64,000 bases of DNA from Malus domestica (taxonomy: Eukaryota; Streptophyta; Magnoliopsida; Rosales; Rosaceae): positions 40,373,501 to 40,437,500 of the forward strand of contig NC_091670.1 in NCBI RefSeq assembly GCF_042453785.1, read 5' to 3'. Below, piece after piece: positions 1-12,197 of this stretch. The translations under genes and the position numbers were made by a program. A model generated the notes under the pieces. It ran no database searches and had not been told where the DNA came from. It was given only the letters and a program-made list of their open reading frames with translations. The first letter of the stretch is position 1. Each line of letters opens with the position of its first letter.

Positions 1-291
1 TATCTTTTGTCTTCATCATCATCATCATAGACTAGTCTCCTATCTACCAACTCCTACATCAATTTTCTTTTTTTGACGAGACTTGTAGCTCACTATCAAA
101 ATAGTTACGTAAAGTATTTAAGCACCACAAAAGAAAATTAAACAACGACGATTGACATAATATTAGTAGTTAGACATTTTATCCGCCTTGTTTTTATGCA
201 ACTTATATATTAAATTATTGTCAAAATGTACATATAAAATAGCTGATCATCGATGAGATTTTAGGCAAACCATTTTCTTCAACGAAGTCAA

Positions 292-552
292 GGGAGCGTT
301 TGGTACGCAGACGGAACGGGACGGGACGGAACGAAGGTGTAATTTTTAAAAAAGACATGGAGTATATTTGTCTTAAAATGGTAAAACATTGTGTTCCACA
401 GACGTAGAACAAACCCGTTCCACGGGGGGGAGGTGGAACGCAAAAACACCCAAAATCTATCCCGTGGAACAGCCCGTTCCACCCATTTTTGACGCACCAA
501 ACGCGGGACGGAACGCCTCGTCCCGTTCCGTCCCACGTACCAAACACACCCC
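292..552. mobile_element. Small terminal-inverted-repeat element (MITE-like)
   Basis: The two ends are inverted copies: the left end (about 292-325) reads gggagcgtttggtacg and the reverse complement of the right end reads ggggtgtgtttggtacg. Both are followed by runs rich in ggaacgggacgg. There is no coding capacity; the short frames here are chance frames in a GC-rich repeat. A 3-bp flanking duplication (caa) is possible but not certain. The superfamily is not assigned. Confidence 0.55.
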
Positions 553-1264
553 AAAGGTAGTGAGGTGGCCATGTGCGCTACATACGTAAATCAACTAGAA
601 CTATTGCTATTATAACAATTCATGAAATCAATCAAACAATCATTTTCCTTCTGGCAGGCATGTTAGTTATTTCTTATCTGGCCAATTGCCTTGTGGATTT
701 GGTAGATTTAACCTCTCCACCACTAACACATTTAAAAATTTCCAGAAATCGGTAACGTACAATTTAAAAAAAAATATTAATAACAGCAAACCGTGACCGA
801 GATCTGTCACATATCCAAAATGTCACCTTCATATCGCAAAAACCAAATTTGACTTGGGATAAATACCGTGTACAAATTAAACGCGTTTCTGTTGGCCCAA
901 AGAAAAATTCTACTCACGTTACTAGCTAGATCGCTTCGCATATCTAGCTTTTGCGTAAAGAGGCTAGCAACCCAACACTAAACTAAGAAAACGTTGAGAA
1001 AACGTTGGGTTGACAAAGATACCATGAAGAATAAAGGGATTATGCAATCCACTTTGCAAGATAATCAAAGCTCCCCGTTGTAGACTTGTCTTAATCCTTT
1101 GCGAAGCAATAACAAGATGATATATACTGGAGGACTCAAATAGTAACTTCATTAATGATATCGTTAGTGAGTTAAGTTGTTAGTTGTTAAGGAAAAGAAT
1201 GATCGGTGAGTACATAGACATAATTGTTTTCTACTACTGTAGTAAAACACTATCTATAAATAAT

Positions 1265-1391
1265 GGGATGTGCTATCCACACACCACTTGTTAATTTCTG
1301 TCCGTTGATCTTCTTCAATTCATCCGATCTGACGGTCGAAAACCAAAAAGGTGTGGAATAAGTAAAAAGGGGTATGTGGATATCACATCCC
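1265..1391. mobile_element. 127-bp MITE with 8-bp target-site duplication (family A)
   Basis: The left end gggatgtgctatccacac is mirrored by the reverse complement of the right end (gggatgtgatatccacat). The element is flanked on both sides by the same 8 bases, taaataat (1257-1264 and 1392-1399). An 8-bp duplication is typical of hAT-type transposition. Two related copies lie at 42701-42827 and 60316-60463 and share the core around gatcatcttcaattcattcgat. Confidence 0.75.
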
Positions 1392-1639
1392 TAAATAATG
1401 AGGTTTTTGAACTTTAATCCCTCAAAAAGATTAAAATTAAAAAAAAACTTGATGTTAGATTAAATATTAATTTTAGTCCCTAATGTGCCCTTAATTCAAA
1501 ATAATTAATGTGAATTTTATTTAATGTCTCCCATTAAATATTTAAATTTATTAATACACAAATTTTAATTTATTTTTTGACCAAAAAAGAGTTTTTTAAT
1601 TTATTAATTTTATTTAACATTCTTCAAACTAGAAAGACT

Positions 1640-1945
1640 CAATTAATGTACCTAAATGTTAGTACCGGAATATATTATATTGAACTAATATATTTAAATG
1701 TTAGTACCAAAATGTATGAACCTAAATATATGCACCGAAATGTATTAATGTACCTAAATGTATGTACCAAAATGTATGTACTGAAATATTAGTACCGAAA
1801 ATGTATTATATTGAATTAATGCACCTAAATGTTTGTATCGAAATGTATGTACCGAAATGTGTGTACCTAAATGTATGCATCGAAGTGTATTATAATGAAT
1901 TTAATATACCTAAATGAAGAAGATAAAGTACATCAAAATATATTG
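1640..1945. repeat. Degenerate AT-rich minisatellite
   Basis: This stretch repeats variants of a unit close to gtacctaaatgtatgtaccgaaatgta many times with irregular spacing. An open frame runs through part of it only because the unit has few stops. It lies about 700 bp upstream of the polyphenol oxidase gene. No function is visible. Confidence 0.6.
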
Positions 1946-2594
1946 TATAACAAAAATTAGTTTATCTAAATGTTCACAACAAAATATATTACGATGAATG
2001 AAATAAAAATAAAAATTATAATGAAATAAAATTAATACATTAAAAATTAGAAAAAAAAAGATAAATAATTAAAAAATCAAAATATAATTAATAAATGAGG
2101 TTATTAATGTATCAAGGGACTAAAATTAGATTTTGATCTTACTCATGGTTTTAATCAAAAAATTATATTTGTCAAGGATTAAAATGAAGTTTTATAAATA
2201 ATAATTAGCTAGTGAATTTGAATAGTGCTACGGCTACCTACTCGATGTAACCTAAAATATATTGTATTCAAGATAGTACCATTTTATAGTGTATTCGTTG
2301 ATATCTACATTGAGAAAGTACCATTAGATATTGTATGAAAAATCTATCCTATTAGGCTATTGTATTACAATTGTGTGTTAAGCAAAGATTTTCTCCTTCG
2401 TTCTGAAAGTGAACACCTAGAAAAGAAGATTAACATGAAATATTTACCAGGGAGGGAAGGTTCTCTTTGAGTTCCCTTTCTCTTAACCCCGCACGTGGTG
2501 CAAGATATTGGGGGGTCCTTTTTTTCTTTTTAAATTTCGACACCTGCGGGGTATCTACATGGTTATTGGTCATAAAAGTAAAACCTAAATCCTT

Positions 2595-2602
2595 TATAAA
2601 AG
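2595..2602 (+). promoter_or_regulatory. Probable TATA box of the polyphenol oxidase gene
   Basis: The octamer tataaaag lies 52 bp upstream of the start codon at 2654, leaving a short leader. Position and sequence fit a plant TATA box. The transcription start itself cannot be seen. Confidence 0.6.
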
Positions 2603-2653
2603 CAACCTCCCTGATCTTTATCAATGTACCCAACAAAACCAGAGAGCTAAGCC

Positions 2654-4435
2654 ATGACGTCTCTCTCACCTCCGGTAGTCACCACCCCCACCGTTCCCAA
2701 CCCCGCCACAAAACCTCTCTCCCCCTTCTCTCAAAACAACTCCCAAGTTTCCCTACTCACAAAGCCCAAGCGTTCCTTTGCACGTAAGGTCTCATGCAAA
2801 GCCACAAACAATGACCAAAATGATCAAGCACAGTCCAAACTAGACAGGAGAAATGTGCTTCTTGGTCTTGGAGGTCTATACGGCGTGGCGGGTATGGGCA
2901 CAGACCCGTTCGCTTTTGCCAAGCCTATAGCCCCACCAGACGTATCTAAATGTGGTCCTGCAGACTTGCCACAGGGTGCAGTGCCCACCAACTGCTGCCC
3001 GCCGCCTTCCACAAAAATCATTGACTTTAAGCTGCCTGCCCCCGCCAAACTCCGCATCAGGCCACCGGCTCACGCCGTTGACCAAGCCTACAGGGACAAA
3101 TACTACAAAGCGATGGAGCTCATGAAGGCCCTACCCGACGACGACCCACGTAGCTTCAAGCAACAGGCAGCCGTGCATTGCGCTTATTGCGACGGCGCCT
3201 ATGACCAAGTCGGGTTCCCAGAACTCGAGCTCCAAATCCACAACTCATGGCTCTTCTTCCCGTTCCACCGTTACTACTTGTACTTTTTCGAGAAGATCCT
3301 AGGCAAACTCATTAACGACCCGACATTCGCTTTGCCGTTCTGGAACTGGGACTCGCCAGCCGGCATGCCACTGCCCGCGATTTACGCTGATCCAAAGTCC
3401 CCTCTCTACGACAAGCTCCGATCTGCCAATCATCAGCCCCCGACTCTGGTCGATCTCGATTACAACGGGACCGAGGACAATGTGTCAAAGGAAACCACAA
3501 TCAACGCCAATCTCAAAATCATGTACAGGCAAATGGTGTCCAATTCCAAGAATGCTAAGTTGTTCTTTGGGAACCCGTACAGGGCAGGGGACGAGCCTGA
3601 CCCTGGTGGCGGCTCCATCGAGGGGACACCACACGCGCCGGTTCATTTATGGACCGGTGACAACACCCAGCCCAACTTTGAGGACATGGGGAATTTTTAC
3701 TCCGCTGGTCGGGACCCCATATTTTTTGCACACCATTCGAATGTCGATCGAATGTGGAGTATTTGGAAAACTCTTGGAGGTAAGAGAACTGATCTTACTG
3801 ACTCGGACTGGTTGGACTCCGGATTCTTGTTTTACAACGAGAACGCAGAGTTAGTCCGAGTCAAGGTCAGGGACTGCTTGGAGACCAAAAATCTTGGGTA
3901 TGTATACCAAGATGTGGACATTCCTTGGCTCAGCTCCAAGCCAACACCGCGAAGGGCGAAAGTTGCATTGAGCAAAGTAGCGAAGAAGCTGGGAGTTGCA
4001 CACGCAGCTGTTGCGTCGTCCAGCAAGGTGGTGGCAGGCACTGAGTTCCCGATAAGTCTGGGGTCGAAGATAAGCACGGTGGTGAAGAGACCGAAGCAGA
4101 AGAAGAGGAGCAAGAAGGCCAAGGAGGATGAGGAGGAGATATTGGTGATTGAGGGAATCGAGTTTGACAGGGACGTGGCTGTGAAGTTTGATGTGTATGT
4201 GAATGACGTCGATGACTTGCCGAGTGGGCCTGACAAGACGGAGTTTGCCGGAAGCTTTGTAAGTGTGCCGCACAGCCACAAGCACAAGAAGAAGATGAAC
4301 ACTATTTTGAGGTTAGGGTTGACAGATTTGTTGGAGGAAATTGAGGCGGAGGACGATGACAGCGTGGTGGTGACTTTGGTGCCCAAGTTCGGCGCTGTCA
4401 AGATTGGTGGTATCAAGATTGAATTTGCTTCTTAG
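2654..4435 (+). CDS. PPO: Polyphenol oxidase (catechol oxidase), plastid precursor
   Basis: This is a single-exon, 593-residue enzyme that oxidises o-diphenols to quinones in the thylakoid lumen, the reaction behind tissue browning. Residues 1 to about 88 form a two-part transit peptide: a Ser/Thr/Pro-rich stroma-targeting part, then a twin-arginine (R65-R66) and hydrophobic thylakoid-transfer segment with likely cleavage after the AFA motif near residue 88. The copper A ligands are H175, H196 and H205, with C179 placed for the usual Cys-His thioether to H196. The copper B ligands are H327, H331 and H361. The DWL linker domain begins near residue 386 and the C-terminal domain carries the KFDVYVND motif (511-518). 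A Lys-rich stretch (479-490) separates the core from this domain. Length and lack of introns fit apple/pear PPOs. All catalytic residues are present, so the gene looks functional. Confidence 0.97.
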   Translation: MTSLSPPVVTTPTVPNPATKPLSPFSQNNSQVSLLTKPKRSFARKVSCKATNNDQNDQAQSKLDRRNVLLGLGGLYGVAGMGTDPFAFAKPIAPPDVSKCGPADLPQGAVPTNCCPPPSTKIIDFKLPAPAKLRIRPPAHAVDQAYRDKYYKAMELMKALPDDDPRSFKQQAAVHCAYCDGAYDQVGFPELELQIHNSWLFFPFHRYYLYFFEKILGKLINDPTFALPFWNWDSPAGMPLPAIYADPKSPLYDKLRSANHQPPTLVDLDYNGTEDNVSKETTINANLKIMYRQMVSNSKNAKLFFGNPYRAGDEPDPGGGSIEGTPHAPVHLWTGDNTQPNFEDMGNFYSAGRDPIFFAHHSNVDRMWSIWKTLGGKRTDLTDSDWLDSGFLFYNENAELVRVKVRDCLETKNLGYVYQDVDIPWLSSKPTPRRAKVALSKVAKKLGVAHAAVASSSKVVAGTEFPISLGSKISTVVKRPKQKKRSKKAKEDEEEILVIEGIEFDRDVAVKFDVYVNDVDDLPSGPDKTEFAGSFVSVPHSHKHKKKMNTILRLGLTDLLEEIEAEDDDSVVVTLVPKFGAVKIGGIKIEFAS

Positions 4436-4557
4436 TTAGTTATGTCAACCCAGGCATCAAGAATCGTATGATCATCATCATGCTTGGATCGATCATGTGT
4501 TGTAATTCTTCAATTTGGTGGTTTTGTTCCTTTTGAATAGTCAATGTTCGTGTACAA

Positions 4558-4563
4558 AATAAA
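4558..4563 (+). terminator. Probable polyadenylation signal of PPO
   Basis: An aataaa hexamer occurs 123 bp past the PPO stop codon, in a T-rich 3' region. It is the first canonical signal downstream of the gene. Confidence 0.45.
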
Positions 4564-5717
4564 CATGATGATGATGTGGTATTTTCATCACCATGAAATA
4601 TGAATTAGAAATCACATTTTGTTCGTTAATTTAACTTTGTTTAATTTTTTTTTTAAGAAAACTAATGAAAAAAAGTTTGAAAACTTTAAGTTTTAATGAT
4701 AAGGACAAAATAAAAGGTAAAATGAATAGTACTATGATTGACTTTTTAATGTAAAAATATAATTTTTCGTTAAAATGGATAATACCGTAGATTTTTCGTT
4801 AAATTTTTTTTTTCCTATGCATTAACCATTAATAGTCAGCTAGAAACATTTACTTTTTGTCACGTTATATTTTCTTTTCACTATTATAATATATTCCTAA
4901 CTTATAGGATGATTTTGAATTTCACACCTAAAAGTTTATGTTTGATTACTAAAGCTCACCCAATCACCTTATGCTTATTGAAGAAAAATATCATCCTATA
5001 CACCAAATACTATAAAGGGGATTTAACCAGAACGAATTAAGGCGCTTGCGTGCTTCACCTAACTAGAGGAACGACTTCCGAAGTGAAATGATGGAAACTA
5101 AAGTGCCCTTCAAACAACAATTTGTGGCAAATTGGTCCCCAATCTTCTCAACCAATTGTCCGAACTGAAGGATAAATTACCCGAACATCTCTTATATAAT
5201 ATCGTATCTGTTCGTTGATGTAAGCTTTAATTCTCAAAGGAAAAAAAAAGAAAAGAAAAACAACATTTCCTGTAATGTTAAATAGTGTTTTCAACGCAAA
5301 TAAAGCACTTACATGCTTTTGGATAGGCGTGAGCGGTTCGTCTCTCGATCGAGTTTTCAACGACTCCCTTCTTTTCGCAAAATGGTCGGCTTATGTGTAA
5401 TTGACCTACATATCACGATTTGCAGTAAAAATTACAAAGTGAAAGACATATTAGTGTCGTAATAGGCCAACAAATAAAGAAATACGTCAGAAATAGTTAT
5501 TTAGAGAGTTGCAGCCAGATTGGTGGTGCAGCACTGTTATATATACACAGATTGAGAATTGAGTCTCTAGAGTTTGTGCAATATCAATATTACCCCTTTA
5601 AAGTACAGTTTGGACACTTTAAACATGCAGTACAACGCAGTACAGCTTATCATCAAAATGACAAATAAAAATTGTGGAAATTTAGTTGCTTTTTAAAATC
5701 TCTTTTAAAGACGACTT
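4564..5717. other. Intergenic, no gene seen
   Basis: AT-rich sequence between the PPO gene and an LTR-like block. No homologous reading frame, RNA gene or clear inverted repeat was found. The short frames in it show no recognisable protein. Confidence 0.5.
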
Positions 5718-6797
5718 TGACACATCTCGACCCGAAATGTCCACTAGAACTCCGAATCAAGCTGTGTTGGCCGACACCTAGAAGGTGACGAAACCATAAA
5801 GTGTAATGATGTGTAAAATGTGAATAAATTTATACCTAAAAGTGCCTAAATATAAAAGTGCGCTGTGAGCGGAAATGGACCTTATTCACACGTGATGACA
5901 AAGTATAAGTACAATACAGTAAAATAGGGTGAGAATTATATCATCGATGGTAATCGTCCACACCAAGATTTGTCAATAATCCTCGTCAGTACAAAAACTC
6001 TGCTACTAGAACCTTGAGGAGCGAAAAACAAGGGTGAGTGAGCCTGAAAATAAAGTTTTAATAAAAACCTTTTGAAAATGTTATAACCCATCGCTATAAA
6101 ACCTATATAGTTTCTAGAAAATAATAATACTACGAAAGTATAAAAACCAATGCACAAGAGCAGCGAAAACTGAAGTATGTCATGTCATAATATCTCAGCA
6201 ATAATAAATGTAAGCCAGGTGTGAAACCAATATAAAATAGTATGCCAGTCGGAGTCACCAAACGTGACCTGTACAACTGGACTTGTAGCTCATCAATCTA
6301 GGCTAGCACACGAGTCGTAGTTACCTAGTGTGACTTGTACGACATGCTGGGTATAAATATTTACGCTCAAGTGCTACGATCACGTGAAGGCTGTGCGATA
6401 ATTTGCAGGTCACCTACGAGTCGGAACCACTTATTGTGGTCTGTACGACAGGCTAGCACCAGACTTGGATCCAAGGTGAGCATGCGGTGCTGGAGGTGAA
6501 CAGTCACGTGAAGGCTGGCCCTAGTCCCGAGCGGGATCACTAATACTGGGATGCAGTCATGATAAGTTCTAAATGAATATGTGCAAGCTAATATGATGCA
6601 ACAATTCCAATCACAAAGTAAACTCACCTAAACTTACCTACGCATACCGTAGGATCGTTTGGCATTTCATGATTTCTTAACAATGCAACATTTTAAATAT
6701 AACATTATTTAATCATGGCATGACATGCATAACTCAATTAAAAGCATTTGTGGAAACTACACACACACACACACACAATTAAAAGCATTTGTGGAAA

Positions 6798-6841
<44 letters not shown>

Positions 6842-8341
6842 TAAAAAGGAAAAAGACCCATTCACCTGAGGTCTACGCTACAACTTCTTAGCACGAATAT
6901 CGAAGCGTCACGAACAATCGTTACCTAAAACAAATATTCAGTCACGTCTCAGAATTCTTATCGATAGAACACGTAACTTACATAAAACACATCCCTAAAG
7001 ACGTTCTAAAATGATTTGAGACTCATTGACCAAAAGTCAACCGTCGATCAAAGATCGACGGTAGGGTCCAAACCCTACGTAACTCGATCTGGAAGATCCA
7101 CATCACAGATTTCTGATCCGTAAATTCCAAAGATACACATTATTCTTCTAAAACATCGTACTAAAGTTTCATTACGATCCAACGGTTGGATATCCGCTAA
7201 TTGCAAATTCAAGTGGCGGTTAACGTTTTATTTTATGAACTAACAAATCCAATTCGAAAAGATCCGTATGTCGGATTCCCAATCCATATGTTTCTAATAT
7301 CCTCAAATATTACATACTATATTATATTAAAGTTTGGTGACGATCTAACGGTCGGATCGTCAATTAATATAAGGATCAAGTAGCGGTCTCTATCAAAACT
7401 ATGTTCAAACGATGAGATTTCATCAATCGGACTTAACCTATGGAATTGGGGTATCACACTTAGCTTAGGAAGGTCAGGGGGATCCTTGGCCCATGTGATG
7501 CCGCACACGGCGATCGCCCGCCCCGACTTGCCCGAAAAATCAACTATTTCTAAAAAAAATCAAATTTTACAGGAATGAAGATATCAATGAGTAGAGAAAG
7601 TTTCATACATGTGGCTAAGTCCAATTTGGCCGGAAAAAAGCTTCAAATCACCAAGAACCCGCGAGAACCCTAGATTTGGGTGTTCTTCAATTTGATCAAT
7701 CCGCAATACCACCGCCCATAAAACTGTTTGGGCTTTGTTTCTAACCTCTAGAGAAGTGTTTTGGTGGTGGTGATTGAAGGTAAGTGTTTCATAAATGGGT
7801 GGATCGCCGCCTAGTACCCACCAAGCTATGCGTCAGCCTTCACGAAATTGGAACTAAAACTCTCTGTTTTTGGGCTGAGACGGTGGATGGGAGGCCACTG
7901 TGTGATTTGTAGGTGATTGAGGGTGGTGATTCAACAAGAAAAATAGCATGATTTGCCTGGAATCAAACCGGGTCACAAACGGGTTAGTCGTGGGTGTGCA
8001 TAGGTCGATGGGAAGGAGACCCCTCTATTTCTTTCCCGATTGGCTGCTTCTCTATCATCTGATTGGTCAGTCTTCCTACAAGGTGGGAGTTCAATTTATT
8101 TAACTGAACTTTAAATAACTAATTTCAAGCATCCGTAACTATATCGTTATAATCCGAACTCGCAAATAGCTTTCGCCTATGCGTTCGTAGTGATGAGTAC
8201 TATGAGGATACGCTAAAAGAATAAGTCCTATGTTTCTTTAACCGATGGTCAACGAAAGTCAAAATCTTTGCCTCAAAGGCATTTTCGTAAAATCACTAAT
8301 TTAAAATTTATAAAGCTTAGAATTAGGGACGGGCTGTTGCA
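5718..8341 (-). mobile_element. Long LTR-like retrotransposon remnant, minus orientation
   Basis: Read on the minus strand, the block begins tgcaacagcccgtccctaa at 8341 and ends cgggtcgagatgtgtca at 5718, giving the TG...CA ends expected of an LTR. Inside, 6240-6540 holds repeated motifs such as gtgacttgtacgac and cacgtgaaggctg, which I associate with large rosaceous gypsy-type LTRs. No protein domain is found and the immediate flanks do not give a matching 5-bp duplication. It could be a solo LTR or a truncated copy. Confidence 0.45.
6736..6838. repeat. Duplicated unit with (CA)n microsatellites
   Basis: A unit beginning aattaaaagcatttgtgg and ending in a CA run occurs twice in tandem (6736-6776 and 6777-6838). 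The second CA run is longer, so the pair looks like a duplication followed by microsatellite growth. It sits inside the LTR-like block. Confidence 0.85.
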
Positions 8342-9048
8342 ATTTGGCTTCAAATTTTTATTTTTGCAGATTTATTTGTTATAGAACTTCGTTTTCATCC
8401 TTTAACATTTGACGTTCTAGCTATATAGTGTTTTTATGGCCTTTTAGCCAACATAGTTATTGAGATTAACATAACTCTTTATTTTGGTCATCGACAATGA
8501 AAATCGATAGAAGTGGTCTTTGAGTTTGTCCATCATAAATAATTTTGATCATTCCTCAAAAATTCTGTTAATATCCTAGTTAAGTAGAGGGTTTGTTTGC
8601 CAAAAATACCTTTAAAAAGGTGGTTATGTGGTCTTTCATGTGACAATTTAACAAGGATATTGATAGATTTTTAACGGAATTACTAAAACGATGTACGATG
8701 GACAAACTCATGAATCACTTATCGATTTTCATTGTCAGAAATTAAAATAAAGAGTTGTGCCAATCTCAAAAATCATTTTAGCTAAATTTTATTTTATAAA
8801 GGTTAACAGTGACTCTGAGAGCATGTTTAAAGTGTTACGACTCTTACGGTTGTGAAATGTTGATGAGGTATTTGATCAAATTCAAATTCCATCTCATACA
8901 ACAAATGAAGTTTTTGTTCGCTGCATCTAGAAATTAACAACTCTATTGAATGAATTTGATAGATAAACCAAAAGTAAAAAGGTACCATATCCATGGCCAC
9001 AGTGCTTCCATCATTCAATTACTTGCTGTATATATGTGAGTAATGGAC

Positions 9049-9259
9049 AAGGATTGTCTGCCCTCCACTTCCGATGCCTTCTCCGTGCCTTCTTGTTTTG
9101 TGTAGTTACCGTTAAGTCACGTTAACATTTTATATTGTTTTTTTATAAATATAATAAGATAAAAATGAATAGTAATATAAAATGTTGACGTGGCTTAACC
9201 GTGACGACAAAAACAGGAGGGCACAAGAGGGCACCAGAAGTGGAGGGCAGACAATCCTT
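9049..9259. mobile_element. MITE with perfect 23-bp terminal inverted repeats (family B)
   Basis: Bases 9049-9071 are the exact reverse complement of 9237-9259 (first bases aaggattgtctgccctcc). The AT-rich middle shows no coding capacity. Related copies, with the same centre around gtcacgttaacattttatatt, lie at about 32165-32337 and 46247-46432. No clear target-site duplication was found. Confidence 0.75.
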
Positions 9260-9490
9260 ATCCCTAACACTACATTTATCATCTGTTTATCATTTTTCTA
9301 ATTGAGATAGGACGCTAATGAATATAGATCTCATCTCTATTAGAGAGATAATAGAAATATGTGAAAAAGTACTATTTTGGTATACACACACTAAATGAAG
9401 ATGTTGTTGCTCAAAGAATAAAAATAATTAAAAGATTTGATTATTAGGTAAAGCACTTCCATTCAATACCTAATATTCTTTGTATATCCT

Positions 9491-9650
9491 TAGTCACAAC
9501 TCCCTATTCATGCTAATATTTATGGTTCTTGTAAATCTTGCCGCCGTCAAAGTAAGCTTCGGCGACCATTTAGTCACAACTCCCTATTCATGCTAATATT
9601 TATGGTTCTTGTAAATCTTGCCGCCGTCAAAGTAAACTCTGGCGACTATG
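9491..9650. repeat. 80-bp tandem duplication
   Basis: The 80 bases from 9491 are repeated almost exactly from 9571, with only a few differences at the end of the second copy. The unit contains tagtcacaactccctattc and ccgccgtcaaagtaa. No function is evident. Confidence 0.9.
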
Positions 9651-9743
9651 AATCAGCAACCTAACAAACATCAAAGGTGAAGACCAACCACGCTCCAACA
9701 ACAAAAAGAGAAGCAGATGTCGACATCCTCCATCGAACTCCAC

Positions 9744-11148
9744 TAGGGATGGGCAAACACTCATTGATTATGGGTAACTGCGGTTACTCGCTCATTAAAC
9801 GGTTACGATTATGGGTAACCGTTTAGATAAATAAACGGTTACGGGTATAACCGTTTACCCGCGAAATTTAAATGAGCGGTTATGGGTATTAACCGCGGTT
9901 ATAAACGGGTAACCGTTTATCCATTTATTTTATATATGTAAAACTAACACAAATCATGTTCTCGATCCAATAATACTTAGTACCCAATAAATTAGCAAGG
10001 AATTCATCGGTCATTCTCTCAATAACACTACTACAGGAATGATGATTCTCATCATCAAGGAATTGACCAAATTAATTTAAATTCCTTGCGGATAACCGTG
10101 AAATTGAAAGAAATGCTTTGACATAAATGTCTTCTAAACAATTTTTGTAACCCAATAATACTTAGCAAATATTATATTTAACTTCATTGGTAACAGTTAA
10201 AAATATCATCCGTAAACTATTTGTTGATGCACAAAATCAGTGAGGACTTTGGTACAACAGAAAGTGTTAAGTTTGTGACCTTCGCTAGATTACTCTGGTC
10301 ACTAGTGTGGATAAATATGTAAATGGATAGGGACATGGAAGCAAACACAAGATGTACGTGGTTCATCCAGATTGGCTACGTCGACGGAGTAGAGGAGTTC
10401 TCATTAATTGTGAAGGGTTTACACAAGTACATAGGTTCAAGTTCTCCTTTAGTGAGTACTAGTGAATAATTTAGTACAAATTGACATTAGGAAATATTGT
10501 GAGAGAATGATCTCTATTTATACAAAAGAGTTTCTAGTTTCATTTTGACATTGACACGTATCGTGTTGTGATTGGCTTCTGATGTTAACACGTGTCGCGC
10601 TATGATTGGCTTCTGATGTCGACACGTGTCGCGCTGTGATTGGCCTCCTGATTGGAGGGAAACTCTTCTAGGTCCTTGATTGTATAGTGTTGACCGGTGC
10701 TCAGTAGTTTTGGGATTGATCAAGTATGGTACAAACACTATTATTTCAATTACTGGAATGTTATAAGGACTTAAAAAAATTAAAATATGGAAATGTATGA
10801 TGAATGTACCTATAACGTTGTTTAATTGTCAAAAAAAAAAAAAATTATGACAATTTTTTTTTAATTTTCAAGTTGTTAAAAAACATGTAGACATGTGAAA
10901 AAAGGGTAATGGTAAAAAAAAAAAGATAAACGGGTTAAAAATGATAAATGGGTAAACGGGTATTAAACGGTTACGGTTAAATGGGTATGCGGTTATGGGT
11001 ATGGTTAACCGTTTATAAACGGTTATGGGTATGGGTATAACCGTTTAGGTAATTACCCAACAGGTAAACGGTTATGCGGGTATGAGCATAAATAGTTATG
11101 GATAAATTAACCACGGTTACCCGTTCGCCATAACCATTGTCCATCCTA
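9744..11148. mobile_element. Non-autonomous hAT transposon with 8-bp target-site duplication
   Basis: The ends are inverted (tagggatgggcaa at left; the reverse complement of the right end begins taggatggacaa). The same 8 bases, aactccac, flank both sides (9736-9743 and 11149-11156). The subterminal regions carry many copies, in both orientations, of a motif near aaacggttatgggta, as expected of subterminal transposase sites. There is no transposase gene. A solo LTR is inserted inside it (10222-10737). Confidence 0.85.
10222..10737. mobile_element. Solo LTR nested in the hAT element
   Basis: This 516-bp block starts tgttgatgcacaaaatc and ends gtatggtacaaaca, with TG...CA termini, and is flanked by the same 5 bases, ctatt (217-221 and 738-742 of the 10-kb block). 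It contains three diverged copies of a 30-base motif around gacacgtgtcgcgctgtg. No primer-binding site or coding region is present, so it is the product of LTR-LTR recombination. Confidence 0.85.
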
Positions 11149-11658
11149 AACTCCACACATAATTTGATCCAATACGCCGCCACCAATAAAACTACAGTTG
11201 TATCATAGAATCACAAACTCGAATTCGACGGTGGGTTTGAGAATGAAAAAGAACTCGAAGATGGAGATTGTAGAATTAAAAGCTCGAAGAATCGGACTTG
11301 AAAATAATAGGATCAAAAGTTCGAAGAATCGGACTTCAAAATAATAGAATCAAGATTTAAGAAATAAGAAGCGGAGAGGGAGAAATAGTGAGAATAACAG
11401 AGAGAGGGAGAGAGACAAAGTTCTGTAAAGCAAGCACCCATGGGCTTGATACAACCTTTGTCAGCACATGGTTTCTGGTGTGTAGCGGAAGAGAGATATC
11501 AGAGTGTGCCTTCTTGGTTGTAGAGAAAGAGAGATAACAGAGAATTAGAAAGAGAGACAGCTTTCTGTTTTTAGAAAGCAAGCACCTCAACTTTTGTCAG
11601 CCACACTTTAATTATTTTAATAATATAATAATGACCCCATTACACATTCCAACACACA

Positions 11659-11677
11659 TATATATATATATATATAT
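11659..11677. repeat. (TA)n microsatellite
   Basis: A pure TA run of about 19 bases in AT-rich intergenic DNA. The following stretch (11745-11910) is an AT-rich repeat with many gttcggttcagtt motifs. Confidence 0.8.
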
Positions 11678-12197
11678 TATATCCAAAACAGATATTTACA
11701 TAATAAAAAATTAAAAATATATATTAATTTAATTAATTCGATTCGATCCGGAATTCGAACCTTAAAAACTGAACCGAATCGGCTAAATTCGGTTCAGTTC
11801 GGTTTTGACAGTTTCGGTTTGATTTTTTTTTGGTTCAGTTTTTTTTTATCTTGGTCCGGTTCGATTCTCGATTTTTTTCGGTTTTCGATTTTTTGAACCC
11901 AGCCCTAATTATAACTGTAAAATTAAATTAACATAAGTTTAAATTTCTTGAATGACAGTTCAAAACTATTTTATTTTTCCTTCCTTTTTTAAAAAGGGAA
12001 ATAACGGAATAGGAATAGGCCCAAATAAGAGACGGGGCAAAAACAAGAAAAATTCAGAAGCCGAAGGAGTAAACCTTGATCTAAAACATTGCCTCTTTTT
12101 ATGTGTCTTTGCTGTTTTTCTTTTGGCCAATTTTCTTCTATATATATTGTGCCTTCGGCATTTTTTGTCAATTCTTCCATACCTACAAACCTTAACT

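Noticed and set aside
3832-4416. Minus-strand frame of 194 codons
   Set aside because: It is the antisense shadow of the polyphenol oxidase C-terminal region and has no family motif.
6736-6838. CRISPR-like or satellite array
   Set aside because: There are only two units with CA microsatellites and no spacers, and the context is plant nuclear DNA.
11855-11885. Possible tRNA B-box (ggttcgattctcg)
   Set aside because: It lies in a low-complexity ggttcggtt repeat, and no A-box, cloverleaf or acceptor stem surrounds it.
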